Source: an uncultured Pseudomonadota bacterium (GTDB taxonomy: Bacteria; Bdellovibrionota_B; Oligoflexia; Oligoflexales; CAILAO01). Taken from it: a stretch of 16,967 bases of DNA. The stretch covers positions 1 to 16,967 of the forward strand of contig CAILAO010000782.1 in the NCBI GenBank assembly GCA_903832105.1, read 5' to 3'. The position numbers and the translations under genes were made by a program. This document shows, piece after piece, positions 8,801 through 15,020 of the stretch. The notes under the pieces are model-generated. The model was not told the origin of the DNA and made no database searches. It saw only the letters and a list, made by a program, of their open reading frames with translations. Position 1 is the stretch's first letter. Every line of letters starts with the position of its first letter.

Positions 8801-8901
8801 TTCTCACACTCGTTATTGTGCCGTGCTTTTTTAGCGCGATAGAAGGGTTATTGGAAAAAGTGGCGCGAAGGAAGCTGAAAAACCAGACGCCTACTGCTTA
8901 G
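5806..8901 (+). CDS. RND-family inner-membrane efflux pump (AcrB/MdtB-like HAE1 type)
   Basis: This 1031-residue proton-driven antiporter should export hydrophobic or amphiphilic compounds through the adaptor and TolC-family channel encoded just upstream. The N-terminus SIRRPVFATML is typical of the family, and the first membrane helix follows it. The large periplasmic loops (about residues 35-330 and 545-850) and two blocks of membrane helices are in the normal order. The proton-relay residues are present: Asp400-Asp401 in GILIDDAIVVIEN and Lys924 in GIVTKNGILLIDF, together with the final RLRPILMTT block. Length is normal. Its stop lies 7 bases from the stop of a convergent gene, with no room for a normal terminator. 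It belongs to the same operon as the channel and adaptor genes. Substrates could be drugs, bile-like detergents or metabolites; this cannot be told from sequence. Confidence 0.95.
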   Translation: MFLSDVSIRRPVFATMLNVILIVFGIFAWPKLSVDLIPNIDFPAVTVTIVYPGADPESVEQKVLDPLEKAVNSIAGLKELHSSAYPNFGQIVLLFNLEMKSSDVAQDVRDKVFAALGNLPEDVETPIIQKLDIMGSPIVKIALAADKLEIGKLSALAKDVIKPSFERIHGVARVDLTGNREREVHILINREQLSSFGLTPSDVINSVKQQNLDLPSGKVQDEARYWTVRVKGALTTADEIARLPILNPRGVSVRISEVATVIDTIQEEETAALLDGKPTVLLAVYKQTDANTTSVADATLDTVAKLNKELPKGVSVKVVMDNSEFIKGSINSVKLDLIIGAILTTIVVLLFLRNLWATIICSVALPTAVIATFAFLNFQGFTLNMMTTLALSLSIGILIDDAIVVIENIFRHISMKKSGAQAASDATREIGLAVLATTLTICAVFVPVAFMEGIVGRFFYQFGLTVTFAVLISLFVAFTMTPMLSSKYLKGDELSKNGFIRAFQEKIEHFFKRLDHLYRGILGWCLDHRGITLTIGVLTFILSAVMLKFVPMSFFPKEDRGAIAVFYTLPEGTRLEITKEMSLSLASEIKNYPGVTSIISSIASGQEKKPNSATLDVLLVDRTKRSFSQSDLMDRMREELGPKWAVKGAELMVSEATHGPGMRSYTIQIIFRGSRWDELVTYTDQVVEYIKKDVKDAVDVTSSKPKSQKEFKIKIDPLRAADVGLSTAQIAMSIRQLFEGLKVGEIEDVGTRYDIRLRVSDKDRLGGQDLAGVTFTNTRGQQIVLGSIAEIEESTAPATIARYDAERQITVLANFKGKDLNGAIDKIQGYVGKTLPPTITQKLSGEADIMKDAIASIVRALLLAVILVFMVLCAQYERYVAPLVIMLALPLSFTGAFGSLLITGQSMTIYAMIGLILLMGIVTKNGILLIDFTLQKMREGKSVHDALMEAGPIRLRPILMTTLAAGFGMVPVAVGHGVGGEMRSAMGVCVIGGLLVSTLLTLVIVPCFFSAIEGLLEKVARRKLKNQTPTA

Positions 8902-8908
8902 ATACGCA

Positions 8909-9679
8909 TTACCAACCAATAGAAACCGAAACCTTAAGTCCAAACGTTTTTTGATAGAGTGTATCGGCATTCAAAAGGCGAGCGTCGGAATGGACGCCAT
9001 CAACCGTACGGAGAGAGTATCCTCCCTGAGGTTTCTCTGCATCGACGACATTGCTTTCTTCATAAGTTCCAGTCGCGTCTTTTTGATGAGCTTTATAACT
9101 TGAGTTCATTGCGGCCACGTTGCAATAAAATCCCGCGCGGATAGGAATCATGACACCAAGTTCACCCGCGAAGTAATCCCCCTGAATGCCGTTGTAATAA
9201 TGCTGTACATAGCGCCGTTCGGCGTTTTCGTCGATTGTAAGTTTTGAATATGATTTGCCCGCCATCGCATTGATATAAATCTCTCTAACAAGAGAAGTAC
9301 TTGGAGTTGACATATCCGGGCTTGATCCAAAAAATCTACCCAGGTGAATGCCAGCAGCGATAATACGGTTGTCATAGTTATAGACGAACGATGATCCTTG
9401 GCGTTCAGCCCTGGTGTTAACAAAGCTGTTCACAGCTTCTAAACGGGGACCGACCACGAGATTTCCAAAGTCGTGACCTAAAAACCATTCTCTTTCGAAT
9501 GTAATGCCATATCCGCCAGAATTTTTAACTGTTTCGTCGGATGATACCGTTCCTCCTCCGATGTAAGAGCCAAGACTAAAAAAGTATTGCGGCTCTGGCG
9601 ATGTTTCGTTTGTTAGCGCAAAGCTCACCGCACTAAGTGACAGCAATAAAACCGCAGTCAGTATGTGGTCGTGTTTCAT
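8909..9679 (-). CDS. Small exported beta-barrel outer-membrane protein, family unknown
   Basis: This 256-residue protein has a clear signal peptide, with hydrophobic core at residues 7-19 and probable cleavage after VSFA. The mature part alternates polar and hydrophobic residues in short strands rich in Tyr, Gly and Phe, for example YGITFEREWFLG, RIIAAGIHLGRFFG and FAGELGVMIPI. It ends in LKVSVSIGW, an aromatic C-terminal strand typical of proteins inserted by the BAM machinery. This suggests an 8- to 10-strand barrel of OmpA/OmpW size, but no known family was recognised. An AAGGA site lies 6 bases before ATG, and a good promoter lies 51 bases or more upstream. It is convergent with the pump gene and divergent from the acidic protein gene. 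Confidence 0.75.
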   Translation of the reverse strand: MKHDHILTAVLLLSLSAVSFALTNETSPEPQYFFSLGSYIGGGTVSSDETVKNSGGYGITFEREWFLGHDFGNLVVGPRLEAVNSFVNTRAERQGSSFVYNYDNRIIAAGIHLGRFFGSSPDMSTPSTSLVREIYINAMAGKSYSKLTIDENAERRYVQHYYNGIQGDYFAGELGVMIPIRAGFYCNVAAMNSSYKAHQKDATGTYEESNVVDAEKPQGGYSLRTVDGVHSDARLLNADTLYQKTFGLKVSVSIGW

Positions 9680-9729
9680 GAATAGTCCTTTTATGAAATA
9701 ACATTAAAAACCTTAAAATTGACGGCTTG

Positions 9730-9757
9730 ATTATAATAAATTGAAAGATTTCGTCAA
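9730..9757 (-). promoter_or_regulatory. Strong sigma70-like promoter of the beta-barrel gene
   Basis: Reading leftward, TTGACG (9757-9752) is followed after 16 bases by a perfect TATAAT (9735-9730). Transcription would begin near 9723, about 44 bases before the ATG at 9679. This is the best promoter match in the window and suggests steady expression of the outer-membrane protein. Confidence 0.6.
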
Positions 9758-9883
9758 TGTCTTTTAAATTCCTTAGTATTCCGAAAAATGCTCTGTATTT
9801 TCAATACGATAAGACGATCTCTTCCCTATTTATAAAATTTTTTGCAAAATGATAGGAGAGCCCTAAAGATCCTATAAATCAGT

Positions 9884-9889
9884 GAGGAG
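9884..9889 (+). promoter_or_regulatory. Ribosome binding site deciding a GTG start
   Basis: GAGGAG lies 7 bases before GTG 9897. An upstream in-frame GTG at 9882 overlaps this site and has no site of its own, so 9897 is preferred. GGAG (9886-9889) can pair with CTCC (9893-9896) across a 3-base loop, which could slightly mask the site. Confidence 0.6.
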
Positions 9890-9896
9890 AATCTCC

Positions 9897-10232
9897 GTGG
9901 TCTGGAAAATTTACAGCGTACATTCTGGGAAGATCGTGAAAGCAGGTTTTGAAGAAGAAGAAAACGCGAAGGATTGGCTTGAGGCCCGTCATAATCTTTC
10001 GGCTGAAGATTATCTCATCGAAGAGATGGATGCAGACGAAGAGGAAATCTTCAATAAAGGCGAGGAAGCTGAGGAAGAAGAGGAGGAAGAAGAACTCGAC
10101 GAAAAAATCGTAGGTGATAGCGCTTCTCTCGGCTATGACGACGACTACTTGGATCCTGATGAGGGGATCATCAATGAGATTATAGAGGAAGGTGACGATG
10201 AGGGGGAAGAAGAGGAAGAAGAGGAGGAGTAA
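9897..10232 (+). CDS. Hyperacidic small cytoplasmic protein, unknown function
   Basis: This 111-residue protein has no signal peptide or membrane segment. Residues 1-45 form an ordered-looking module (VWKIYSVHSGKIVKAGF, then AKDWLEARHNLSAEDYLIEEMD) with the look of a compact alpha/beta fold. The remainder is almost wholly acidic and probably disordered, with two runs of eight Glu. I count 35 Glu and 13 Asp, about 43% of residues. The coding strand is correspondingly purine-rich, with an uninterrupted 30-base purine run at 10200-10229. I do not recognise a named family. DNA mimicry, chaperoning of basic proteins or metal binding are all possible but unproven. It is convergent with a nuclease-like gene whose stop lies 3 bases away. 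Confidence 0.75.
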   Translation: MVWKIYSVHSGKIVKAGFEEEENAKDWLEARHNLSAEDYLIEEMDADEEEIFNKGEEAEEEEEEEELDEKIVGDSASLGYDDDYLDPDEGIINEIIEEGDDEGEEEEEEEE

Positions 10233-10244
10233 AACCTACTCCTC
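10224..10244. repeat. Perfect hairpin spanning two facing stop codons
   Basis: GAGGAGTA (10224-10231) and TACTCCTC (10237-10244) pair perfectly around the loop AAACC. The hairpin covers the TAA of the acidic gene and the TAG of the convergent nuclease-like gene. It may help end transcription from both sides, but neither strand has a T tract. Both proteins end in Glu-Glu, so the symmetry could partly arise by chance. Confidence 0.4.
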
Positions 10245-10892
10245 AACTATTCCCGAATCAAGCCACTGAGGCCTTTGGCCCCCTGCGTTGCGGGGAGAAG
10301 GACATTTTCCACTGGCTTGGCATTTCAATAGCTCTTGCCGTAATTCTTTAACGTCATCCATCGAAAGACCAATCGAACGATCGAAACCGGCGGATTCGGC
10401 GCCGTCGTATGTGACGGTATCCGTACGAAGTTGCTGGTCAAACTGTCCAACTTCAAAGTGTTTTTGCTCACCGTCAGTCAGATACATATCTCGGATTTTC
10501 CTGCCAGATACAGCCTGTTCAAACCTGTTAAGTTGTTCCTTCGCTTTATCCAAAGCCTTCTCTGGGTCGTCCCAACATTTAACCTCAGCGATCAAAATAG
10601 CTTCGTTCGATGAACGTTCAAAAACAACAACATCGAGTTCTCCAAGAACACGATTTCGATCTCTATACTCAATTCCCCCCAAGACATCATATTGCTCCTG
10701 GGAATACTCCTTTTCATATCTCATTTTGGCAACTTCCTCACAAACGGTGCCAAACGTCAGATAGTTTGCTGGAATCTTTTTAAGAGTAGCAAGATCCTCT
10801 TGCGCTTGTTCACTTAGGGCGAAAAGTTGAGTGGAGAGTGAAAAGAAAAAGGCGAACTGCACGAAAACGAGACAAATAAGTCTAGAACGCAT
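10236..10892 (-). CDS. Exported PD-(D/E)XK nuclease-like protein
   Basis: This 218-residue protein begins with the signal peptide MRSRLICLVFVQFAFFF and a likely cleavage after LFA near residue 25. The mature part has the ordered PD-(D/E)XK core. Glu52/Glu53 sit in a helix (GTVCEEVAKMRYE), Asp87 in GELDVVVFE, and Glu103 and Lys105 in ILIAEVKCW. A helix with Gln120 (KEQLNRFEQ) follows. This is the metal-binding arrangement of restriction-enzyme-like nucleases. Four cysteines (51, 106, 191, 197) could form disulfides outside the cytoplasm. The frame is open up to a TTG at 10961, but the start at 10892 gives a proper signal peptide and has GGGGG 4 bases before ATG. Most family members act inside the cell; export would be unusual. 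A role in DNA scavenging or attack on other cells is inference. Confidence is good for export, moderate for the nuclease fold. Confidence 0.65.
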   Translation of the reverse strand: MRSRLICLVFVQFAFFFSLSTQLFALSEQAQEDLATLKKIPANYLTFGTVCEEVAKMRYEKEYSQEQYDVLGGIEYRDRNRVLGELDVVVFERSSNEAILIAEVKCWDDPEKALDKAKEQLNRFEQAVSGRKIRDMYLTDGEQKHFEVGQFDQQLRTDTVTYDGAESAGFDRSIGLSMDDVKELRQELLKCQASGKCPSPRNAGGQRPQWLDSGIVEE

Positions 10893-10952
10893 GAAACCCC
10901 CTGTAGACAAACATTTAAGGTGTTTGGTAGAGACACCAGACCGAATTACTGG

Positions 10953-10979
10953 CTTATACAAGGAACAAAACTCTTTCAG
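10953..10979 (-). promoter_or_regulatory. Possible promoter of the nuclease-like gene
   Basis: Reading leftward, CTGAAA (10979-10974) and TATAAG (10958-10953) lie 15 bases apart, giving a leader of about 54 bases. The spacing is short and the -35 box weak, so this is tentative. Confidence 0.25.
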
Positions 10980-11092
10980 TACGTGTGCCTAATTAACACA
11001 TCACTTTGAGGAGAGCAATAATAAAGTTGCAGGACCTTGGCTCATCAACTAGAGTTTCGCATGACTTTTGATGGAGATTTTTTGGGGGAAGC

Positions 11093-11575
11093 ATGGATTA
11101 TTGGGGTCAAAAACGAGGCTTATCAGCTGATTATAGGCCTGATTATAAAAGGGAATTTGATAAAGACGCTCAAGAACATTTTCCTGAACGGGCTAAACGA
11201 AGTCGTTTTTCAGGAAAGGTCCGATTAGTGGTGGCTTGTGATCCTTGGTCGCTCGTGTTTACCCTCGCAGGCATCAATCTATCCACCAGCGGTGCCCTAG
11301 CTTTTTTGAGTTATTCCCATACTCACTCTGTCGGCATGACCCCTCACGATGTTGAGGCCCTTCTAACCAAGGGAGATTCGTTTCATTTGCAAATTGAGGA
11401 GCGTGGTGACGCCGAATCCATTCCCTACGTGAAAGCGGTTATTCAAAGAAAAACGTTAGTACGCGAAGGAATCGAGGTTGCTTTTTCGTTTGAAAACCAA
11501 AATGATCCGGATGTATTTAGTTTGGTGAGTGATATTGATCGATCCTACCACGAGGCTGCTGGGATATTCTTGTGA
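11093..11575 (+). CDS. PilZ-like domain protein
   Basis: This 160-residue soluble protein has a charged N-terminus (residues 1-42, many Arg, Lys and Asp). A beta-rich domain follows (about 43-150). The segment GINLSTSGALAF (Asn62, Ser64, Gly67) fits the (D/N)xSxxG half of the PilZ c-di-GMP binding signature. The strands after it (DSFHLQIEE, YVKAVIQRKTLV, GIEVAFSF) follow the PilZ pattern. The preceding Arg motif is not canonical RxxxR: there are Arg residues at 33, 36, 38 and 44 but no exact match, so c-di-GMP binding is uncertain. Its TGA overlaps the GTG start of the decarboxylase gene (GTGA, 11572-11575), indicating coupled translation. A GGGGGAA element lies just before ATG. A TTAACA (10993-10998) with AATAAT 19 bases on is a weak possible promoter. 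Confidence 0.6.
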   Translation: MDYWGQKRGLSADYRPDYKREFDKDAQEHFPERAKRSRFSGKVRLVVACDPWSLVFTLAGINLSTSGALAFLSYSHTHSVGMTPHDVEALLTKGDSFHLQIEERGDAESIPYVKAVIQRKTLVREGIEVAFSFENQNDPDVFSLVSDIDRSYHEAAGIFL

Positions 11576-13242
11576 AGAGTGAACGCATAAAGAAGGAGAG
11601 AAGAGTTGCTCTCGCCAGTCTTGAGAGCTTGAGAAAAATCTTTCTTATTCCCGAGAGTGAGTCATCCACGCTAGGACGCATCGAGCAGGAAATTTCCAAA
11701 AACCTCATGGGATTTCTCAAAAACCATATCGTCGCTGGCGATATGGATCCCGTACATCTTGAGAAAGATTTTTGCGATACCCTTATTCCTGAAGAACCGA
11801 TGTTTGTCTCTGAACAGGCGAACTTTTTATTAGAAAAAGTCGTTTCTCAGTCGGTTCACACCTCTTCTCCAAGTTTCGTTGGTCATATGACTTCAGCGTT
11901 ACCATATTTTATGCTCCCGCTTGCAAAAATTATGATCGCGCTCAATCAAAACCTTGTTAAGATCGAAACCTCGAAAGCCTTTACACCTCTTGAACGTCAA
12001 GTTCTTGGTATGCTTCATCGCTTGGTGTATTGCAGAGATGAACAGTTTTACAAGACATGGCTTCATAATTACGATCATGCAATAGCTTGTTTTTCCTCGG
12101 GGGGAACTCTTGCAAATATTACCGCACTTTGGACCGCGAGGAACTTGATGTTTGGGCCTGCCGAAGGCTTTAATGGTTTGGCTTCCGAAGGTCTTGCACG
12201 TGCTCTTCATTACTACAAATTAAACGGTCTTGCCATCTTGGTGTCCAAGCGAGGTCATTATTCCCTCACAAAAGCAGCTGATCTTTTAGGTATCGGACGA
12301 GCGTTTGTCATTGGCATTGATACGACCCAAGACCATAAAATTGATCCTAAAAAGTTAACTCAAGAAATCGACCGCTTAAAAAGCGAAAACATTGGCATCT
12401 TAGCTATTGTAGGCATTGCAGGTACGACCGAGACGGGTTCTGTCGATCCACTTGAACATCTTGCGGACATTGCGGAAGAGCATAAGTGCCATTATCACGT
12501 CGATGCGGCATGGGGTGGACCAACTCTTTTCTCTTCTCGTTATAAACATCTTTTAAAGGGAATTGAACGAGCTGATTCGGTTACGATCGATTGCCATAAA
12601 CAGCTTTATGTTCCCATGGGCGCTGCCGTAACACTCTTTAAAAATCCTGCATCACTCTCATCGATCGAGCAGCACGCACAGTATGTGATTCGTAAAGGGT
12701 CAAGAGACCTTGGTCAGCACACGATTGAAGGTTCGCGCGCTGGGATGGCCATGCTGGTGCATTCCAGTCTTCGGATTATTGGTAAGAAGGGATTTGAGCT
12801 TCTTATTGACCTTGGCATTGGGAAAGCAAGACAATTTGCGAAAATGATTCAAGCCGCGGATGACTTTGAACTCATTTCCGAACCAGAGCTTAATCTCCTG
12901 ACCTATAGGTACGTACCAAAGTTTGTTAAGGAACTTCTTGAAGATAAGATTTCGGTATTAGAACCGCAGAAGCTCACCGCAATAAACGACGTTCTAAGCG
13001 ATCTCGTCGTCACAATTCAGCGCATTCAAAGATCCCGAGGAAAGACGTTTATCTCCAGAACACGTTTTGCCGTTCACAAATATAACAACCAGGAAATTTC
13101 GGTCTTTCGCGCCGTCACCGCAAATCCCCTAACAACACGCAATATTTTAAACGACATTCTGATTGAGCAGCGTCAAATTGGACAAATGCTTCTGGAAAAA
13201 GAGGGCTATTTCGGGGCTATTTCGGGAGCTATTTCAAGTTAG
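11572..13242 (+). CDS. panP: PLP-dependent aspartate 1-decarboxylase, PanP-like
   Basis: This 556-residue group II PLP decarboxylase most resembles the PanP type, which converts L-aspartate to beta-alanine for pantothenate and coenzyme A synthesis in bacteria lacking the pyruvoyl enzyme PanD. The stretch SFVGHMTSALPYFMLPLAKI, followed by LNQNLVKIETSKAFTPLERQ, is as I recall it for that family. The fold-type I features are complete: a SSGGTLAN phosphate-binding loop (near residue 177), HVDAAWGGP with Asp311 for the pyridine nitrogen, and TIDCHKQLYVPMGA with the Schiff-base Lys343. Length fits. The GTG start overlaps the PilZ-like stop by 4 bases. Its TAG overlaps the stop of the convergent kinase gene. 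The last codons carry three copies of GCTATTTC. A glutamate or tyrosine-type decarboxylase is the alternative; substrate is inferred from similarity. Confidence 0.8.
   Translation: MKSERIKKERRVALASLESLRKIFLIPESESSTLGRIEQEISKNLMGFLKNHIVAGDMDPVHLEKDFCDTLIPEEPMFVSEQANFLLEKVVSQSVHTSSPSFVGHMTSALPYFMLPLAKIMIALNQNLVKIETSKAFTPLERQVLGMLHRLVYCRDEQFYKTWLHNYDHAIACFSSGGTLANITALWTARNLMFGPAEGFNGLASEGLARALHYYKLNGLAILVSKRGHYSLTKAADLLGIGRAFVIGIDTTQDHKIDPKKLTQEIDRLKSENIGILAIVGIAGTTETGSVDPLEHLADIAEEHKCHYHVDAAWGGPTLFSSRYKHLLKGIERADSVTIDCHKQLYVPMGAAVTLFKNPASLSSIEQHAQYVIRKGSRDLGQHTIEGSRAGMAMLVHSSLRIIGKKGFELLIDLGIGKARQFAKMIQAADDFELISEPELNLLTYRYVPKFVKELLEDKISVLEPQKLTAINDVLSDLVVTIQRIQRSRGKTFISRTRFAVHKYNNQEISVFRAVTANPLTTRNILNDILIEQRQIGQMLLEKEGYFGAISGAISS
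13205..13235 (+). repeat. Three short direct repeats at the 3' end of the decarboxylase gene
   Basis: GCTATTTC occurs at 13205-13212, 13216-13223 and 13228-13235. The first copy is in a different reading frame from the second and third, which encode Ala-Ile-Ser. It looks like a small slippage product giving the C-terminus GYFGAISGAISS. Confidence 0.4.
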
Positions 13243-15020
13243 AACGATAGGTACGGCTGTGTTGGCGAAAAGAATTTCCCAAGTTTACGTTGCAACGTCT
13301 CCATGTCGATTGGTTTGCTCAAATGGTCGTCAAAACCACACGACAAGCAGTGCGCGATATCTTCTTTCAGCGTTGAAGCAGTCAAAGCCAAAACAGGCTT
13401 CTTGTAGCCTTTTTTTCGTAGCTCCGCCAGCGCTTGGTAACCATTCATCACCGGCATTTGAAGGTCCATAAGAACCAAGTCAAAATCCCTTTCGGATAAA
13501 GTGTCCAAGGCGACTTTTCCGTTTTCGGCCACTTGTACCTGGGCGCCGAATAACTCAAGCAACTTTTTGAAAAGCCGTTGATTATCCTCACTATCTTCTG
13601 CAAGCAATATGGTGGCACCACTGAGGAGTTCCTTGTTTAGGTTGGCCCAACCAAATGAGACAGAAGGTCGCGGCTCCGTTGATAAGTCCCGAATTAATAT
13701 TTTATGGGTCCGTCCAGGGTCAACGGTTATTGTGAACGTGCTGCCTGCCCCGGGTATGCTTTCAGTCATAGTGACATCACCCCCAAGAGAACGAGCCAAT
13801 TTGCGTGACAAAGCCAGACCCAAACCTGTACCTCCAAACTTTCGAACTACTGACGAGTCTTCCTGTGTAAAAGGCTCAAAAATCTTCCCTTGCACGTTAC
13901 GGCTGATCCCTATGCCTGTGTCTTTCACAATAAACGCCATCTTGGAATCCCGATTTTGCCTAATTGTCACGTCAACTGAACCTTGGTTCGTAAATTTGAT
14001 AGCATTACCAACGACATTGACCAAAACTTGCCTTAATCTCAAGGCATCGGTTGTTATGAAACAAGGGACGGCACCTTCGATGGCAACTGTCAACTTGATG
14101 CCCTTCTCACTTGCTTTGAGACTCAGGATAGATGTGAGGTCTGTTGTTAAATCTGTCAACAATACCTCCCTACACTCAATATCAACTTTTCCAGCCTCGA
14201 CCTTCGATAGATCCAAGATGTTACCGATGATATTCGACAGTAGTTCGCCGTTCCGCTTAACCGCGGCTGCGAAAACTGCCCTATCGGGGGAGGATAGCGT
14301 GTTGTCCGCCGCCAATAACTCTGAGAAACCGAGAACGACGCCTAGCGGTGTCCTGATCTCGTGGCATATATTAGCGAGAAAAAGGCTCTTCGCCCGACTG
14401 GCCTCTTCCGCCATAGTCTTCGCGAGAGCCAGTTCCTCTTCCAGACGCTTCTGGTTCGAGATGTCACTCATCACGACCTTGAACAAGGGGTGGGTGTACT
14501 CGCCTTCGGCGATCGAATTCAGGTGGACATCCAGACGCGCCCAGAATGAGGCATTCCCGTTACGTAACATGCGCAACTCGAAACCTTGGGGTTCCCCTGT
14601 TTCGAGGAGATGTTTGCGATGTCGATAGAAGATATCTTGATCACCAGACAGAATAAATCGAGTGAGCGGCTGCTTCAAGAGTACGCTCCTGACCAGCCCT
14701 ATCGAGGCGACAGCGGTCAAGTTTGCTTCAAGGATCATCCCGTGCTCGTTGAGGGTGAAATAGCACATCGGAGCGAGATCGAATAGTTCGAAATACTTTG
14801 AGTTGGAGGTTTCCAGCTCTGCCGCTGTCCGACGTAGCTCATCGTTCTGCATCTCCAGCTCGATTTGATGCACGCGCAGCTCGTGGAGGGTCTGCCGAAC
14901 ATTTTCGGGCGACAGGACCTCCTGGTTTTCCGGCATCCGGGCGTCATCTTTCTGAGCGACCCCTTCGGCGAGTTGGCGCAATTCGGCCGCTTTTTCGGGT
15001 GGGATATCTTTGCTGGTCAT
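13239..15020 (-). CDS. Cytoplasmic PAS hybrid histidine kinase with receiver domain
   Basis: This 593-residue kinase lacks membrane segments. An N-terminal coiled-coil stretch (about residues 40-72, LRVHQIELEMQNDELRR) leads into a PAS domain (about 73-195). The HisKA domain follows with His220 in CHEIRTPLG. The HATPase domain has the N box at Asn339, the G1 box VKDTGIGIS (Asp367), the F box IFEPFTQED and the G2 box GGTGLGLALS (397-406). The receiver domain (about 468-585) has acidic Glu475-Asp476, phospho-acceptor Asp519, Thr547 and Lys569. All catalytic residues are intact. No output domain is present, so phosphate must pass to a partner not seen here. Its ATG overlaps the TGA of the CheR-PAS gene (ATGA), indicating coupled translation. 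GC falls from about 62% at its 5' end to about 42-48% in the receiver part, which suggests a mosaic gene. Its stop overlaps that of the decarboxylase gene. Confidence 0.92.
   Translation of the reverse strand: MTSKDIPPEKAAELRQLAEGVAQKDDARMPENQEVLSPENVRQTLHELRVHQIELEMQNDELRRTAAELETSNSKYFELFDLAPMCYFTLNEHGMILEANLTAVASIGLVRSVLLKQPLTRFILSGDQDIFYRHRKHLLETGEPQGFELRMLRNGNASFWARLDVHLNSIAEGEYTHPLFKVVMSDISNQKRLEEELALAKTMAEEASRAKSLFLANICHEIRTPLGVVLGFSELLAADNTLSSPDRAVFAAAVKRNGELLSNIIGNILDLSKVEAGKVDIECREVLLTDLTTDLTSILSLKASEKGIKLTVAIEGAVPCFITTDALRLRQVLVNVVGNAIKFTNQGSVDVTIRQNRDSKMAFIVKDTGIGISRNVQGKIFEPFTQEDSSVVRKFGGTGLGLALSRKLARSLGGDVTMTESIPGAGSTFTITVDPGRTHKILIRDLSTEPRPSVSFGWANLNKELLSGATILLAEDSEDNQRLFKKLLELFGAQVQVAENGKVALDTLSERDFDLVLMDLQMPVMNGYQALAELRKKGYKKPVLALTASTLKEDIAHCLSCGFDDHLSKPIDMETLQRKLGKFFSPTQPYLSF

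Noticed and set aside
10893..10961. An N-terminal extension of the nuclease-like gene to TTG 10961
   Set aside because: It would put 23 polar residues ahead of a good signal peptide and has no ribosome site; MRSRL at 10892 is the better start.
11037..11228. A 63-codon frame starting at TTG upstream of the PilZ-like gene
   Set aside because: It overlaps the PilZ-like frame, which is longer, has a domain signature and is coupled to the decarboxylase start. The short frame has neither.
13609..14628. A 339-codon rightward frame opposite the hybrid kinase
   Set aside because: The minus strand encodes intact kinase and receiver motifs throughout this interval. The + frame has no recognisable domain, so it is treated as a chance open frame.
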